Assembly: GCA_023336205.1 (NCBI GenBank) | Contig: JALQCR010000014.1 | Coordinates: forward strand, 1-64,000 | Reading direction: 5' to 3' | From: Pseudanabaena sp. Salubria-1 | Lineage (GTDB): Bacteria > Cyanobacteriota > Cyanobacteriia > Pseudanabaenales > Pseudanabaenaceae | DNA: 64,000 nt | The notes under the pieces: model-generated | What the model was told of the DNA's origin: nothing | Databases searched by the model: none | The model's input: the letters and a program-made list of their open reading frames with translations, nothing else | Position numbers and translations under genes: made by a program | Part shown: piece after piece, positions 8,534 through 17,918 of the stretch | Position numbering within the stretch: position 1 is the first letter of the stretch | How the letters are laid out: each line of letters opens with the position of its first letter

Positions 8534-9019
8534 ATGAGTGTAGTTAGTCAAGTTTTAGAAAGAGCAGACGAAGAACTCCGCTATCCCAGCATTTCTGAGT
8601 TGCAAAGTGTGCAAAACTTTCTTGCCACTGGTGCTCAAAGGGTGCGAATTGCCACAACCTTGGCAGAAAGCGAAGAAAAAATCGTCAAAAAAGCCACAGA
8701 AGAACTATTTAGAATTCATCCTGATTACATTTCCCCAGGTGGTAATGCCTATGGTCAGAAGCAACGCAGCCAATGTCTAAGAGATTTCACATGGTACATC
8801 CGTCTTACGACTTACGGAGTATTGGCAGGCGACAAAGACCCCATCGAAAAAATCGGCATCATTGGTGTCCGTGAAATGTACAGCTCTCTCGGTGTACCTT
8901 TAGTCGGTATGGCTGATGCAGTTCGATGCCTCAAGAATGCATCTCTAGCATTACTCAGCAAAGATGATGCTGCTACCACTGAGCCTTACTTTGATTACAT
9001 CATTCAAGCAATGTCTTAG
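8534..9019 (+). CDS. apcD: Allophycocyanin alpha-B subunit (phycobilisome terminal emitter)
   Basis: 161 residues from the ATG at 8534 ([18 protein letters not shown]); the longer upstream frame adds hydrophobic residues absent from the family. SVVSQV and ELRYP near the start, [42 protein letters not shown] and [14 protein letters not shown] identify ApcD rather than ApcA. The Cys in RSQCLRDF binds phycocyanobilin. ApcD replaces one alpha subunit in a basal core cylinder and helps pass excitation to photosystem I and II. It is monocistronic here and ends 40 bases before a strong terminator. Confidence 0.95.
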   Translation: MSVVSQVLERADEELRYPSISELQSVQNFLATGAQRVRIATTLAESEEKIVKKATEELFRIHPDYISPGGNAYGQKQRSQCLRDFTWYIRLTTYGVLAGDKDPIEKIGIIGVREMYSSLGVPLVGMADAVRCLKNASLALLSKDDAATTEPYFDYIIQAMS

Positions 9020-9059
9020 AAAATGAAGGGAGAGCGCTATGCGACCTTCTCTCAGAGCA

Positions 9060-9100
9060 AAACTATAAAAGCCCCGTCTTGCGGGGCTTTTATAGTTTTG
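9060..9100 (+). terminator. Rho-independent terminator of apcD
   Basis: AAAACTATAAAAGCCCCG, a 5-base loop, then the exact complement ending in TTTT. The GC-rich inner stem with a T-rich 3' side, 40 bases after the apcD stop codon, is a typical terminator. Confidence 0.8.
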
Positions 9101-9228
9101 AACCAATGCCTTTCTGGTTTACCTTTCAAAAATGCCATGAAAAGCTAGTCATCCAGATAGCTATTAATCTTCGTAAATTTAAGTACAGCAATAAAAAAGT
9201 ACAAAGTTATTAGACTGTCATACCAACC

Positions 9229-9753
9229 ATGAAAAAAAGAGATTTGTTACTAACTGGAGTATCGCTCATTGGGGGGGCTTGGCTATACCAATTTTGGCAG
9301 AAATCCACCGATTCTTTACCCACAGACTCAGCGATCGCAGTAGACTCAACTAAAGCAACTAAGAGATATGAAATCATGAAAACCGAAGAAGAATGGAAAC
9401 AAACTCTTACTCCAGAACAGTTTCGTGTTTTACGAAAACATGGCACTGAGCGCTCCTTTAGCAGTCCTCTCGATAAGGAATATAGCAAAGGAGCCTATAA
9501 CTGTGCTGGTTGCGACTTACCACTATTTACGTCTGACACCAAGTTCAACAGCCGCACTGGTTGGCCGAGCTTTTTTGCACCAATTGAAGGAGCGATCGCA
9601 ACCACAACCGATACTTCTTTGTTTATGAAGCGTGTAGAAGTCCATTGCAGCCGATGTGGTGGACATTTAGGGCATGTTTTTGATGATGGACCAAAGCCAA
9701 CTGGACAGCGCTATTGTATGAATGGAGTTTCTCTCAAATTCGTTCCTGCTTAG
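9229..9753 (+). CDS. msrB: Peptide-methionine (R)-S-oxide reductase, exported or membrane-anchored
   Basis: 174 residues. An N-terminal membrane or signal segment (KKRDLLLTGVSLIGGAWLYQF) and a short linker precede the MsrB domain from about residue 50. Zinc ligands are CAGC and CSRC; the catalytic Cys lies in RYCMNGVSLKF at the C-terminus; FNSRTGWPSFF and GGHLGHVFDDGP are family motifs. It reduces methionine-R-sulfoxide in proteins, here probably in the thylakoid lumen or periplasm because of the leader. An internal ATG at 9376 (MKTEEEWKQ) could give a cytoplasmic form. It stands alone and is followed by a hairpin. Confidence 0.93.
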   Translation: MKKRDLLLTGVSLIGGAWLYQFWQKSTDSLPTDSAIAVDSTKATKRYEIMKTEEEWKQTLTPEQFRVLRKHGTERSFSSPLDKEYSKGAYNCAGCDLPLFTSDTKFNSRTGWPSFFAPIEGAIATTTDTSLFMKRVEVHCSRCGGHLGHVFDDGPKPTGQRYCMNGVSLKFVPA

Positions 9754-9760
9754 CCTGAGC

Positions 9761-9813
9761 GTAACTAAAACCAAAAAGGTAGTGCTTTGCACTACCTTTT
9801 TGGTTTTAGTTAC
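9761..9813. terminator. Perfect hairpin between converging msrB and tpsB
   Basis: 25-base arms (GTAACTAAAACCAAAAAGGT...) with a TTT loop, eight bases after msrB and 27 bases from the tpsB stop. Suitable as a bidirectional terminator; it is a member of the hairpin family. Confidence 0.65.
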
Positions 9814-9839
9814 CATTTAAGAATTGCTTTCTATGGTTT

Positions 9840-11549
9840 CTAAAATTGGTAACCGATGCTGAAATAAAGCGAAGACTCTTGCAAATTAGAGCCGCGATCG
9901 CTAAGGTTAACAAATGGAAGTGCATAATCAAGCCGTAGGTTTAGCCGTTTAACTGGCTCGAAAAGAATCCCCAATCCACCACCAGCTAGAAAGTTTTGAT
10001 TAGGAAGCAAATTGAGATTTCTGGAGTTATTCCAAACAGTGCCGAGATCGATAAAAGGAGCTAACTGGAGAACTGTACGACCATCCTCATTTCGCGCCAC
10101 CACAAATCGACTCTCCAATGACAAGCGAATCCCATTGTCACCCGATCGCGCATTTTGGCGGAAGCCACGCAACGATTGCCCACCACCAATCACAAATTGC
10201 TGCGATGGTAAAAGCGGATCAGCAGAGAGTTGAGTATCCAAAGAACCGATCAAAATTGTGTCAGTACCAAGAACCTGAACTCGTTGAATCTGCCCTAGCC
10301 AGCTAAAGAAAGCCGCACTAGGATCAGTAACGAAAGTTTCACCAAATAGCCCTGTACCGAGACTAAACTGCGATCGCAAAGACCAAACTCCTTCAGTATC
10401 CCGACTAGTATAGTCTTGCCCAAATTTAAACACACTGGTGCGGCTAGTTCCATCGGATTCTGGCCCAATTCCAAATGGCACAGCCAGATCGTTAAATAGG
10501 AAAGTCTGACCTCTTTGATATTCATAACCTAGAGACAGTGCAAATTCTTCACGGAGAGAGCGAATCAAGGGTTGACGATAAGTTGCAACATAAACTTCAC
10601 TATTGCCGCGAATATTAAAAGCATCAAATGGTGCTTGGGTAATACGATAGTTACTGGGGGCAAACCGTAGCGAGACAGCTCCATTCATCGGATTAACGGG
10701 AATGCTAAAGCCAAAATCATATTGGTTAGAGCCACCTGTTGTGGTTCTGGAATAATTGGCTGTAAATACATCTCCCAATCCAAAGAGATTGCGATAATTT
10801 AGCCCTACTCCCATGCGTTCAGACCCAACCGCAGGAGCAGAGAAGTTATCAAAACTGACAGAACCTGCAAATTGATTTGCTTCCACTACTGTAATTGTGA
10901 GAATACTCAGGCCAGCTTTGCTACCAGCTTTGAGATTAGCATCAAAACTTTTAAAATTGGGATCGGCACGTAAGAGTCGCAGTTGATCTTCGAGGTTATT
11001 GGTGTTGAGGGCAGTACCAATTCCTAGCTCAGTTCGCGATCGCACATAGTCTGGATTAAGGGCATTAACGCCGATAATTTCGATTTTTTCGACTTTTCCT
11101 TCTAAGACTTGAATCTTGGCAATGCCATCAGCGGCGCTTTGAGGTGTGTACAGGGCTTGAGAGGTGACGTAGCCATTCTTGATGTAGAGTTGAGTAATGG
11201 CATTGGCAGCGTCTGTTAGTTGTTCTTCGGTAACTGATTTACCTTCGAGGGGTTTGGTGATGGGTTCGAGTTTAGTCGCATCAAAAATTGTGCTGCCAAT
11301 AACTTCAATTTTTTTAATGGGAATTGCTTGAGCAATTTCAGTTTGAGAAGTTTGAGAAGGAGAAGTTAAAGGAGAAGGAGCTATTTCTTTTGAAGGGATA
11401 GAACTAATTGATGGTGAAGATGTTAATGCTGTAGAAACTGGATTAGCATTAACCGATGACCTGACATCTGTCGCTACCAATGCAAGGGTAGAAAGTCCTA
11501 ATAATACTGAATGGATTCTTTCTATCTTGAGCTTTAATTTCGTTGTTTT
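9840..11549 (-). pseudogene. TpsB-type outer-membrane transporter (ShlB/FhaC family), start cut off by IS
   Basis: The frame carries a signal-peptide-like segment (IERIHSVLLGLSTLALVA), two POTRA modules (IPIKKIEVIGSTIF..., LEGKVEKIEIIGVNAL...) and a C-terminal 16-strand-type barrel with the family motif SLRGFRQNARSGDNG. The native ATG is at 12382-12384, beyond the IS1-like element: codons ATG CAA GTA lie at 12376-12384, and removal of the element plus one 8-base repeat gives 1719 bases (572 residues) in frame. TpsB proteins export large beta-helical partners across the outer membrane; the partner gene diverges at 12651. With the start codon and the leader separated, the remaining frame can only begin at a TTG (11480) inside the leader, so it is probably inactive. 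Confidence 0.88.
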
Positions 11550-12367
11550 GGTAGTCCTAAAAAGGAAAGGATGTAGGAAAATATCCAGATAGTTGATACA
11601 AAGTAAAGTAATGTCAGAAGCAAGGCCATCCTGTCCATCCTGCCAGTCCGTATCCGTTGTAAAAAACGGCAGTACACGACATGGAAAACAAAATTATAAA
11701 TGTCGGGACTGTGGTCGTCAATTTGTAGAAAATCCACAGTGGCAGAGAGTTTCAGAGCGTACCCAAGACACTTATGACCTTCTTGAGAAACTACTACTAG
11801 AAAAAATCCCACTAGCTGGAATTGCCAGAGTCCTCAAGGTCTCAGAGAGATGGTTGCAAAGTTACGTCAATCATAAATATGAAAACGTTCCTCAGCAGGT
11901 GGAGGTAGAACCAAAACCAAAACGCCGTTTGACCATACAGATGGATGAATTGTGGTCTTTTGTGGACGACAAAGGCAATAAACAGTGGGTATGGCTTGCC
12001 ATTGATGCCGAGACTCGTGAAATTGTCGGTTGTTATATAGGCGATCGCACTGGTGAATCAGCTCAGAAGTTATGGGAATCGTTGCCTAGCGTCTATCGCC
12101 AATGTGCGGTTATTTATACTGACTTCTATTCGTCTTATCCAGTTGTCCTGCCCAGCAAACGTCATAGGGCTGTCGGGAAAGAAACGGGAAAGACCAACTA
12201 TATTGAGAGATTCAACTGTACGTTACGTCAACGAGTATCAAGACTAGTTAGAAAGACCTTATCTTTTTCTAAGAAATTGGAAAATCACATTGGAGCCATT
12301 TGGAATTTTATTCATCATTACAACGATTCTTTACCTCCGTGTGCGTCCTTTCCTTTTTAGGACTACC
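11550..12367 (+). mobile_element. IS1-like insertion sequence, copy 2
   Basis: 818 bases, apparently identical to copy 1, with target duplication GTTGTTTT at 11542-11549 and 12368-12375. It is inserted in the first codons of tpsB and in the opposite orientation to that gene. Confidence 0.93.
11593..12360 (+). CDS. IS1-family transposase, single-frame (copy 2)
   Basis: 255 residues, the same protein as the one at 2280-3047: zinc ribbon, helix-turn-helix and DDE domain in a single frame. Identity of both copies implies recent transposition within this genome. Confidence 0.93.
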   Translation: MIQSKVMSEARPSCPSCQSVSVVKNGSTRHGKQNYKCRDCGRQFVENPQWQRVSERTQDTYDLLEKLLLEKIPLAGIARVLKVSERWLQSYVNHKYENVPQQVEVEPKPKRRLTIQMDELWSFVDDKGNKQWVWLAIDAETREIVGCYIGDRTGESAQKLWESLPSVYRQCAVIYTDFYSSYPVVLPSKRHRAVGKETGKTNYIERFNCTLRQRVSRLVRKTLSFSKKLENHIGAIWNFIHHYNDSLPPCASFPF

Positions 12368-12384
12368 GTTGTTTTTACTTGCAT

Positions 12385-12650
12385 GGTTACTATCTTCACA
12401 TTGATTCCTCACCGACAGCCAGAAAGTTAGTATAGTTCAGTCTCAATTACGCGATGTGCAACTAAAAGTCTGAAAGCCCTGATTTCTCATACTGCACTGA
12501 TAAGCAGTTTACACTTCAGGTAGCTCAAACAACCTAAGAGAAATGGCTCAAAATATAGTTATCGCGTCTTAATTTGGATATTTTTGAAAAATCATAGTAT
12601 AAAATTATCTTATTAAATCCCAGTCAAATTTTGGTGTGTGGTTGAAGATT
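12385..12650. promoter_or_regulatory. Divergent intergenic region of the two-partner secretion pair
   Basis: About 265 bases between the native tpsB start (minus strand, 12384) and the tpsA start (plus strand, 12651). It must hold both promoters. An AT-rich stretch with TATAAAATTATCT at 12598-12610 could be a -10 region for tpsA. No hairpin of the local family and no gene are visible. Confidence 0.4.
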
Positions 12651-12941
12651 ATGATGAAGCCAACCTGGGGAAAGTATTGGGCAATCACTGCCTCAATTAT
12701 CGCAATGTCTCCAGCATTGCTGACAGCGCCCGTCACAGCACAACCAATCACTGCCGCGCAAGATGGAACGAACACCGTCGTATTGCCAAATGGACAGCAG
12801 TTTGACATTACAGGCGGCACTCAAGCAGGAGCCAATCTCTTCCATAGCTTTCAGCAATTTGGCTTAAGTCAAGGACAAATCGCCAACTTTTTGAGTCAAC
12901 CAAATATTCAAAATATTCTCGGTCGCGTCGTTGGCGGTGAT
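12651..12941 (+). pseudogene. tpsA-CHAT exoprotein, segment 1: signal peptide and start of TPS domain
   Basis: From ATG 12651 ([19 protein letters not shown]) the segment encodes a signal peptide ([18 protein letters not shown], cleavage probably after AQP or near it) and the beginning of the filamentous-haemagglutinin N-terminal domain ([50 protein letters not shown]). It stops where the IS4-like element enters. Joined to 14204-15602, 17919-19590 and 21074-21953 it makes 4242 bases, exactly 1413 codons plus stop, so the parental frame was intact before the insertions. The TPS domain is the export signal recognised by TpsB. Confidence 0.88.
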
Positions 12942-14199
12942 CTGAGATCTTGCACCATTCAAGAAAAGGGGTTGCAGAAAGAGCAGAAATGTGAAAAAAA
13001 GGGCGTAGTAGTAAATTAAATAACGAGCATGGAAAGCATCGTTAAGCACGCCCAAGGGCTAGTGTATAGTCTTCTGTGTTTGATGCCAAGTGTGTATCAA
13101 ACAGCAAGTCTCAATGCAATACTAGGACTATTTCTCGAAGCACAAAGGCATCCTTATCCAGAACATACACAGATAAAATCAGCGAGTGCACTCAGCCGAT
13201 TTCTCAATCACTATAACTGGTCAACGAGAGCAGTAATTCGGTCAACACGGCAGGCTATTTTGGGACAAATCGCCAAGCATCGCCCATCGAAACAAGTGCC
13301 ATTAAAGATACTGATAGACTTGACTACCCTAGAAAAAAGCGGCAAGTTTTTACATTTGAGCAATCCCACCCAAAACGAACCAGACCCATGGGTGAGAATA
13401 CTAAACGGAAAGCGAGGACTACATCTGGTTGTACTGTATCTGGTCTATGGAGAGTGGCGCGTACCATGGAGTTTTAGAGTATGGCGCGGCAAAGGATACC
13501 CCAGTCCCTCTGACTTAGCTTGTAAGTTATTGGGGACAGTACCCAAGCAACTAACCCAAGGCAAGACTGTGATTGTCCTTGCTGATACTGAGTTTAGTAC
13601 GGTGAAGTTTTTCAATACTGTCCGCGCCAAGACTTGGCGCATCGTTGTCGGTGTACGCAACAATCGTAAACTTCAAGATGGCCGTACAGTCAAACAACTT
13701 TATCGTCATGGCAAACGTGGACAACAAATTTTGCTAGAAGGGCTAACTCAGCCTTTGACGATCTCTTGGTTTTGGCTCAAAAGAGCTGATAGTAAACGGG
13801 AGTTACGCTTTGTTGTCTCTTCTCATCCTTATTCTGGTGCTTATCTGGTGATGTTAGGTCGTAAGCGTTGGGCGATTGAGGGATTCTTCAAAACCATCAA
13901 ACATCGCTTTGGTTTGCATTGTTTTGGGCAATCTACAAAACTTGGTGTTTATCGTTGGCTTATCCTCTCTCTGCTTGCTTATCTTTTGGCCCATTGGATT
14001 GATCAATGGTCGAGTCCTCCTGTCTTGGACTGGAAAGCTACCTGTGATTTGACACTTTCCGTTTTATTTCCTTCTGTCCTTTGGTTGAAACTTCTTAGGT
14101 ATCTCCAAATTAGTGCCGATATTGCTGCTCGTCATGGGTTTGAAATTATTCTCAAACCCATTCCTACTTAACTCTTTCAGGAATGGTGCAAGATCTCAG
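12942..14199 (+). mobile_element. IS4-like insertion sequence in tpsA
   Basis: 1258 bases bounded by perfect 19-base inverted repeats (CTGAGATCTTGCACCATTC and its complement) and a 4-base target duplication TGAT (12938-12941, 14200-14203). Excision restores GGC GGT GAT CCT TCT GTT, the conserved GGDPSV of the haemagglutinin domain, which confirms the boundaries. Confidence 0.92.
13029..14171 (+). CDS. IS4-superfamily DDE transposase
   Basis: 380 residues. Catalytic motifs: DLTTLEKSGKF near residue 98, VIVLADTEFST near 186 and KRWAIEGFFKTIKHRF near 283, the last giving the R-3-E-6-K spacing of the IS4 group. The 4-base target duplication is closer to IS701-like elements than to classical IS4. 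The frame is complete, with start and stop inside the terminal repeats. Confidence 0.9.
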   Translation: MESIVKHAQGLVYSLLCLMPSVYQTASLNAILGLFLEAQRHPYPEHTQIKSASALSRFLNHYNWSTRAVIRSTRQAILGQIAKHRPSKQVPLKILIDLTTLEKSGKFLHLSNPTQNEPDPWVRILNGKRGLHLVVLYLVYGEWRVPWSFRVWRGKGYPSPSDLACKLLGTVPKQLTQGKTVIVLADTEFSTVKFFNTVRAKTWRIVVGVRNNRKLQDGRTVKQLYRHGKRGQQILLEGLTQPLTISWFWLKRADSKRELRFVVSSHPYSGAYLVMLGRKRWAIEGFFKTIKHRFGLHCFGQSTKLGVYRWLILSLLAYLLAHWIDQWSSPPVLDWKATCDLTLSVLFPSVLWLKLLRYLQISADIAARHGFEIILKPIPT

Positions 14200-14203
14200 T
14201 GAT

Positions 14204-15602
14204 CCTTCTGTTATCAATGGCTTAATCCAACTCACAGGCGGAAATTCTAATCTCTACATCATGAATCCCGCAGGTGTGATTTTTGGAACCAATGCGAGCT
14301 TAAACGTTCCTGCTTCTTTTACTGCTACGACTGCCAATGGAATCCAAGTTGGGAATAGTTGGTTTGGGATGAATACGATCGCCAGCGATCTCAAGAATCT
14401 GACAGGAACTCCTAATGCTTTTGCTTTCACTAGTCCTTCTACTACCATCCAAAATCAAACATCAGGAGTAATTGTCAATCAAGGTAATCTCAACGTTTCG
14501 GAGGGAAAAAGCATCACTCTCGTTGGTGGGATTGTGATTAACACAGGAACTATTGAATCACCGAATGGCAACATCAATATCGTGGCAGTACCCGATGGCA
14601 AATATGTGCGGATCACGACTGAAGGTGGTGTGCTGAGTTTAGACTTGCCGATCGCAACTCAGCAGGAATTGGGTAATACGACCCCGATCGCAGGGATTGA
14701 TTTGCCGAAGTTGCTGGCTGGTACGGGGATTGTAGCTCCGACAAAGGTAGGGGAAGTGGCTATATCAGGCAATCTCACGGCAGCAAATATCAATGTCCTT
14801 GCTAATCGCTATGACACGACTCAAGCTTCTCTGAATGCAGCGAATATCCAACAGGGTTGGAATTTTGTGTTTATCGACAGCACGGTTAAGGATTATCAAA
14901 CATTACTAAATGGCACTAATGGCGGTAGTAGTGTGACGGTGATTAATCCAGACCAATATGGGATTGCTCAGGTCACGGCAACTTTGGCGAGTGTGACTGG
15001 TGCGAATAGTTTGCATATTGTCTCTGAAGGTGATGTTGGCAATTTCTGGCTGGGTAAAGATTTTGTCAGTACTGAGAATATTGCTAGATATGCCAACGAT
15101 CTCCAAGCATGGAAAACTGCTTTATCACCTGCGGCGAATATATTGCTCTATGCCTGTAATTTGGCGAGTGGTGAGAATGGAGCGGCGTTAGTTCAGGCGG
15201 TGAAACACTATACGGGGCGTGAGGTGGCGGCTTCGACTGACTTGACGGGTAGCAGCAAGCTTGGTGGTAACTGGAATCTGGAATATCAGACTGGGAAACT
15301 GAATACGGGTGTGGCGTTTAGTAACGATGCTCAGAATAGTTATAACGGTCGTCTGGCTACTTTTACGGCTACGAATATTAATGATGATGGCGTAGGGTCT
15401 TTGAGACAAGCGATTCTTGCTGCTAATGCTTTTGGTGCTGATGACATTCGGTTTGACCCGACTGTGTTTAATGGTGCACAAGCAGCGATTATTTTGGCAA
15501 CGACCTTGGATATTAATACCTTTGCTGGAGGTCTGACCATCAGTGGCGCGTTTGGAGCCAGCAATGTCACGGTGAGTGGCAATAATGCGGTGCGCGTGTT
15601 TA
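14204..15602 (+). pseudogene. tpsA-CHAT exoprotein, segment 2: TPS domain remainder and DUF4347
   Basis: Continues in frame after segment 1. PSVINGLIQLTGGNSNLYIMNPAGVIFG completes the haemagglutinin N-terminal domain; VSEGKSITLVGG and SPNGNINIVAVPDGKYVRI are early beta-helix. About residues 315-480 of the joined protein form a DUF4347 domain (FVFIDSTVKDYQTLL, IVSEGDVGNFWLG, ILLYACNLASGENG, AASTDLTGSSKLGGNWNLEYQTG), which usually sits at the N-terminus of giant adhesins. The end, SLRQAILAANAFGADDIRF...GGLTISGAF...VSGNNAVRVF, starts a right-handed beta-helix. It is broken by the IS630 element at 15603. Confidence 0.87.
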
Positions 15603-16567
15603 CAGCAAATACCGATCAAACCCGCCACAAAAGGAGCTAACTAAAAGGGTCGAAGCAGAGCCCACAATGATGAAACCAATTAAGAGCATCTTCATCAGTA
15701 ATAGAATTAATAGCCATAGTAATTGCGTCGTCAAGAGCCGAAATTGTGCGAGCTTTAGCCGAGCGAATAATCTCTTTTAATTTTGACCAACATAACTCGA
15801 TTGGCGATAAATCAGGAGAATAGGGAGGGATGAACTTAACCTGAGCACCAACGGATTCAATTAGGGTTTTAGCCATTGCAGCGTAATGTACAGGCAAATT
15901 ATCCATAGCGACAATTGCCCCAACCCATAACCGAGGCAATAGTATTTTCTCAATGAAAACCAAAAAACTGGCGGTGTTGAGACTACCAGCAAAAGTCATC
16001 GCAGCAATCAACCCTTCATCACTCATGGCTCCAATTAAAGTGATGTTTCTACCTTTGTTACCTGGACGGTCATCATATACCCTACATCCTCCTTGACATC
16101 TACCATAAAGCCTCGTCATCGCTAGATTTAGCCCTGTCTCGTCAATGAATACAAGGTTTTTGACATCTATCGTATCTAGCCAACGACGAAACTCATAACG
16201 CAATTTTTTCACTCTTTCTGTCGCTTGTTCGCTGGCTACTAAAGTTTTTTTTTACGCCCTAATTCTAAGCGCTTAAGCGTACGACTCAATCCTGATACGC
16301 TCACTTCTATTGTCTTTGTTTCATGTAGTTTTTCTTTGATCTCTCTGAGATATATGTCATTTTGCGCTTCAACAATTGTCTTTACTAATTCTTCATCTTT
16401 GCCTTTGATTTTCGACCGCCGATCTCCTCCTTGGGGTTTTGCTGCTATTTCATTTGTTTCTCGATACCGACGCAAAAAATCTCGAACAAATGACAAGCTT
16501 ACTTTAAATCGTTTAGCTATGCCTCTCTGCGTATTTTCTTTGTTTTCCCAAGCACTTAATATCTTTT

Positions 16568-17813
16568 GGCTCTTCTGGGTTTGAGGGGATTAATGTATAA
16601 TGAAGCACAAAGATAAGTGGTGACAGGTATGGACTTGTATCTAGATAGGTTGCTAAATTTACCCAACACAACCGTTGAAAGTTTTACGGAAGAAGAAAAT
16701 AAAATCACCCTAAAGTTGAGATTTTTACAGGATGAAATTACTTGTCCGCATTGTAATACGCATGGTGGAAAATTAAAACAAAATCGACCGATATTGATTC
16801 GAGATTTGTCAGTATTTGGGAAAATAGTTTATTTAAATACGCCGCGCCGCCAATTTTATTGTCAACATTGTCAAAGACATTTTACGGAAAAGTTACCCTT
16901 TGTAGACTGGGAAAGACGATACACACAAAGGTATGAGGAGTATGTTTATCAACGAGTACAAAGTGCGAGTGTGGAGCAAGTAAGTCGAGATGAATATTTG
17001 AGTTGGGATCAAATACAAGGGATTTTCAATCACCAATTTTCTCTAAAAAAAAAGATGATTGGAAAGAAGTAAAACGAGTGAGTATTGATGAAGTGAGTAA
17101 ACGCAAAGGACATAAAGACTTTGTGACAGTCGTATCAAGTATTGACGCAGGAGCATTACTAGAAGTAATTGATAGTCATAAACAAGATGACATCATTGAA
17201 GTCCTGAAGCAGCAACCGATTGAGATAAGGGAAAAAGTAGAGGAGGTTAGCATTGATATGTGGGGAGGCTTTCCCAAAGTTGTCAAAGAAGTATTTCCAA
17301 ATGCGAAAATTGTCATCGACAGATTTCATGTTATGCAGCCACTAATCAAAGAGTTAAATCAACTGCGTCAAAAAGCTAAAATCAAGATTAAAGGTAGTCG
17401 ATTTATTCTACTAAAGAACAAGGTAGACTTAACAGAAGAAGAAAAAGTGAAGTTAGAAAATGTCTTGAAATGTTCTAAACGCTTGCGACTAGCTTATAAT
17501 CTCAAAGAAGACTTTAGAAGTATTTTTGAGACTTGTAAAACTCCTGAAGAGGGTCAGAAACAATTAAAAGAATGGCTTCAAAAAGCTAAAGCTGTTTATG
17601 GCGCAGTTTTGGAAACCATTCGTAATCATCTTGATAATATTTGTAACTACTTTTTAAATCGTACATCTAGTGGTGTGATGGAGGGACTTAATAATCGTAT
17701 TAAATTAATTAAACGACAGGCTTATGGTTTTTTAAATTTTTTAAATTTTCGTTCTAGATTATTAGCTTGTCTTTCTCATTAGATTTACTTATCCCCTTAA
17801 ACCCAGAAGACCC
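16568..17813 (+). mobile_element. ISL3-family insertion sequence nested in IS630
   Basis: 1246 bases with terminal repeats GGCTCTTCTGGGTTTGAGGG (left) and, inverted, GGGTCTTCTGGGTTTAAGGG (right), and an 8-base duplication TATCTTTT at 16560-16567 and 17814-17821. These are ISL3 hallmarks. It lies within the N-terminal codons of the IS630 transposase, so it arrived after IS630. Confidence 0.92.
16629..17782 (+). CDS. ISL3-family transposase with a frame change at an A run
   Basis: The first frame (from ATG 16629, MDLYLDRLLNLPN) carries the zinc finger CPHCNTHG...CQHCQRHF and the helix-turn-helix region, and stops at 17072 after a run of nine A at 17045-17053. The second frame continues KDDWKEVKRVSIDEVSKRKGH through the DDE domain (SIDEVS, SIDMWGGFPKVV, VIDRFHVMQPL, SGVMEGLNNRIKLIKRQAYG) to 17782. 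ISL3 transposases are normally one frame of about 390-400 residues, so this copy is either frameshifted or made by slippage on the A run. Confidence 0.85.
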
Positions 17814-17918
17814 TATCTTTTTTCGTAAATCTAGCGAATATGCTGCCATATGTAATCTTTCCTTGATAATACTTTTAGCTTATTAGACTTGTGGCGGGTT
17901 TGATCGGTATTTGCTGTA

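Larger units (their letters stand above)
15637..17849 (-). pseudogene. IS630-family transposase, interrupted by ISL3 and frameshifted at an A run
   Basis: The native ATG is at 17847-17849 (MAAYSLDLRKKILSAWENKEN). The reading frame enters the ISL3 element after about nine codons, resumes at 16567 (helix-turn-helix, QRGIAKRFKVSLSFVRDFLRRY), and runs to a run of nine A (plus-strand T run at 16245-16253). There the frame changes into the catalytic half ending at 15637. Catalytic motifs are FIDETG, AMDNLPVH and SPIELCWSKLKE. IS630 elements commonly use programmed frameshifting at such runs, so the A run may be functional, but the ISL3 insertion certainly disables this copy. Confidence 0.85.
15603..17916 (-). 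mobile_element. IS630 (Tc1/mariner) element carrying a nested ISL3 element
   Basis: Terminal inverted repeats of 28 bases, 15603-15630 and 17889-17916, start CAGCAAATACCGATC and are flanked by the TA duplication (15601-15602, 17917-17918) typical of IS630. Excision restores GTG TTT AAT ATC ACG GGT, an in-frame VFNITG in tpsA. Without the inner element and one copy of its duplication the length is 1060 bases, normal for the family. Confidence 0.92.
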
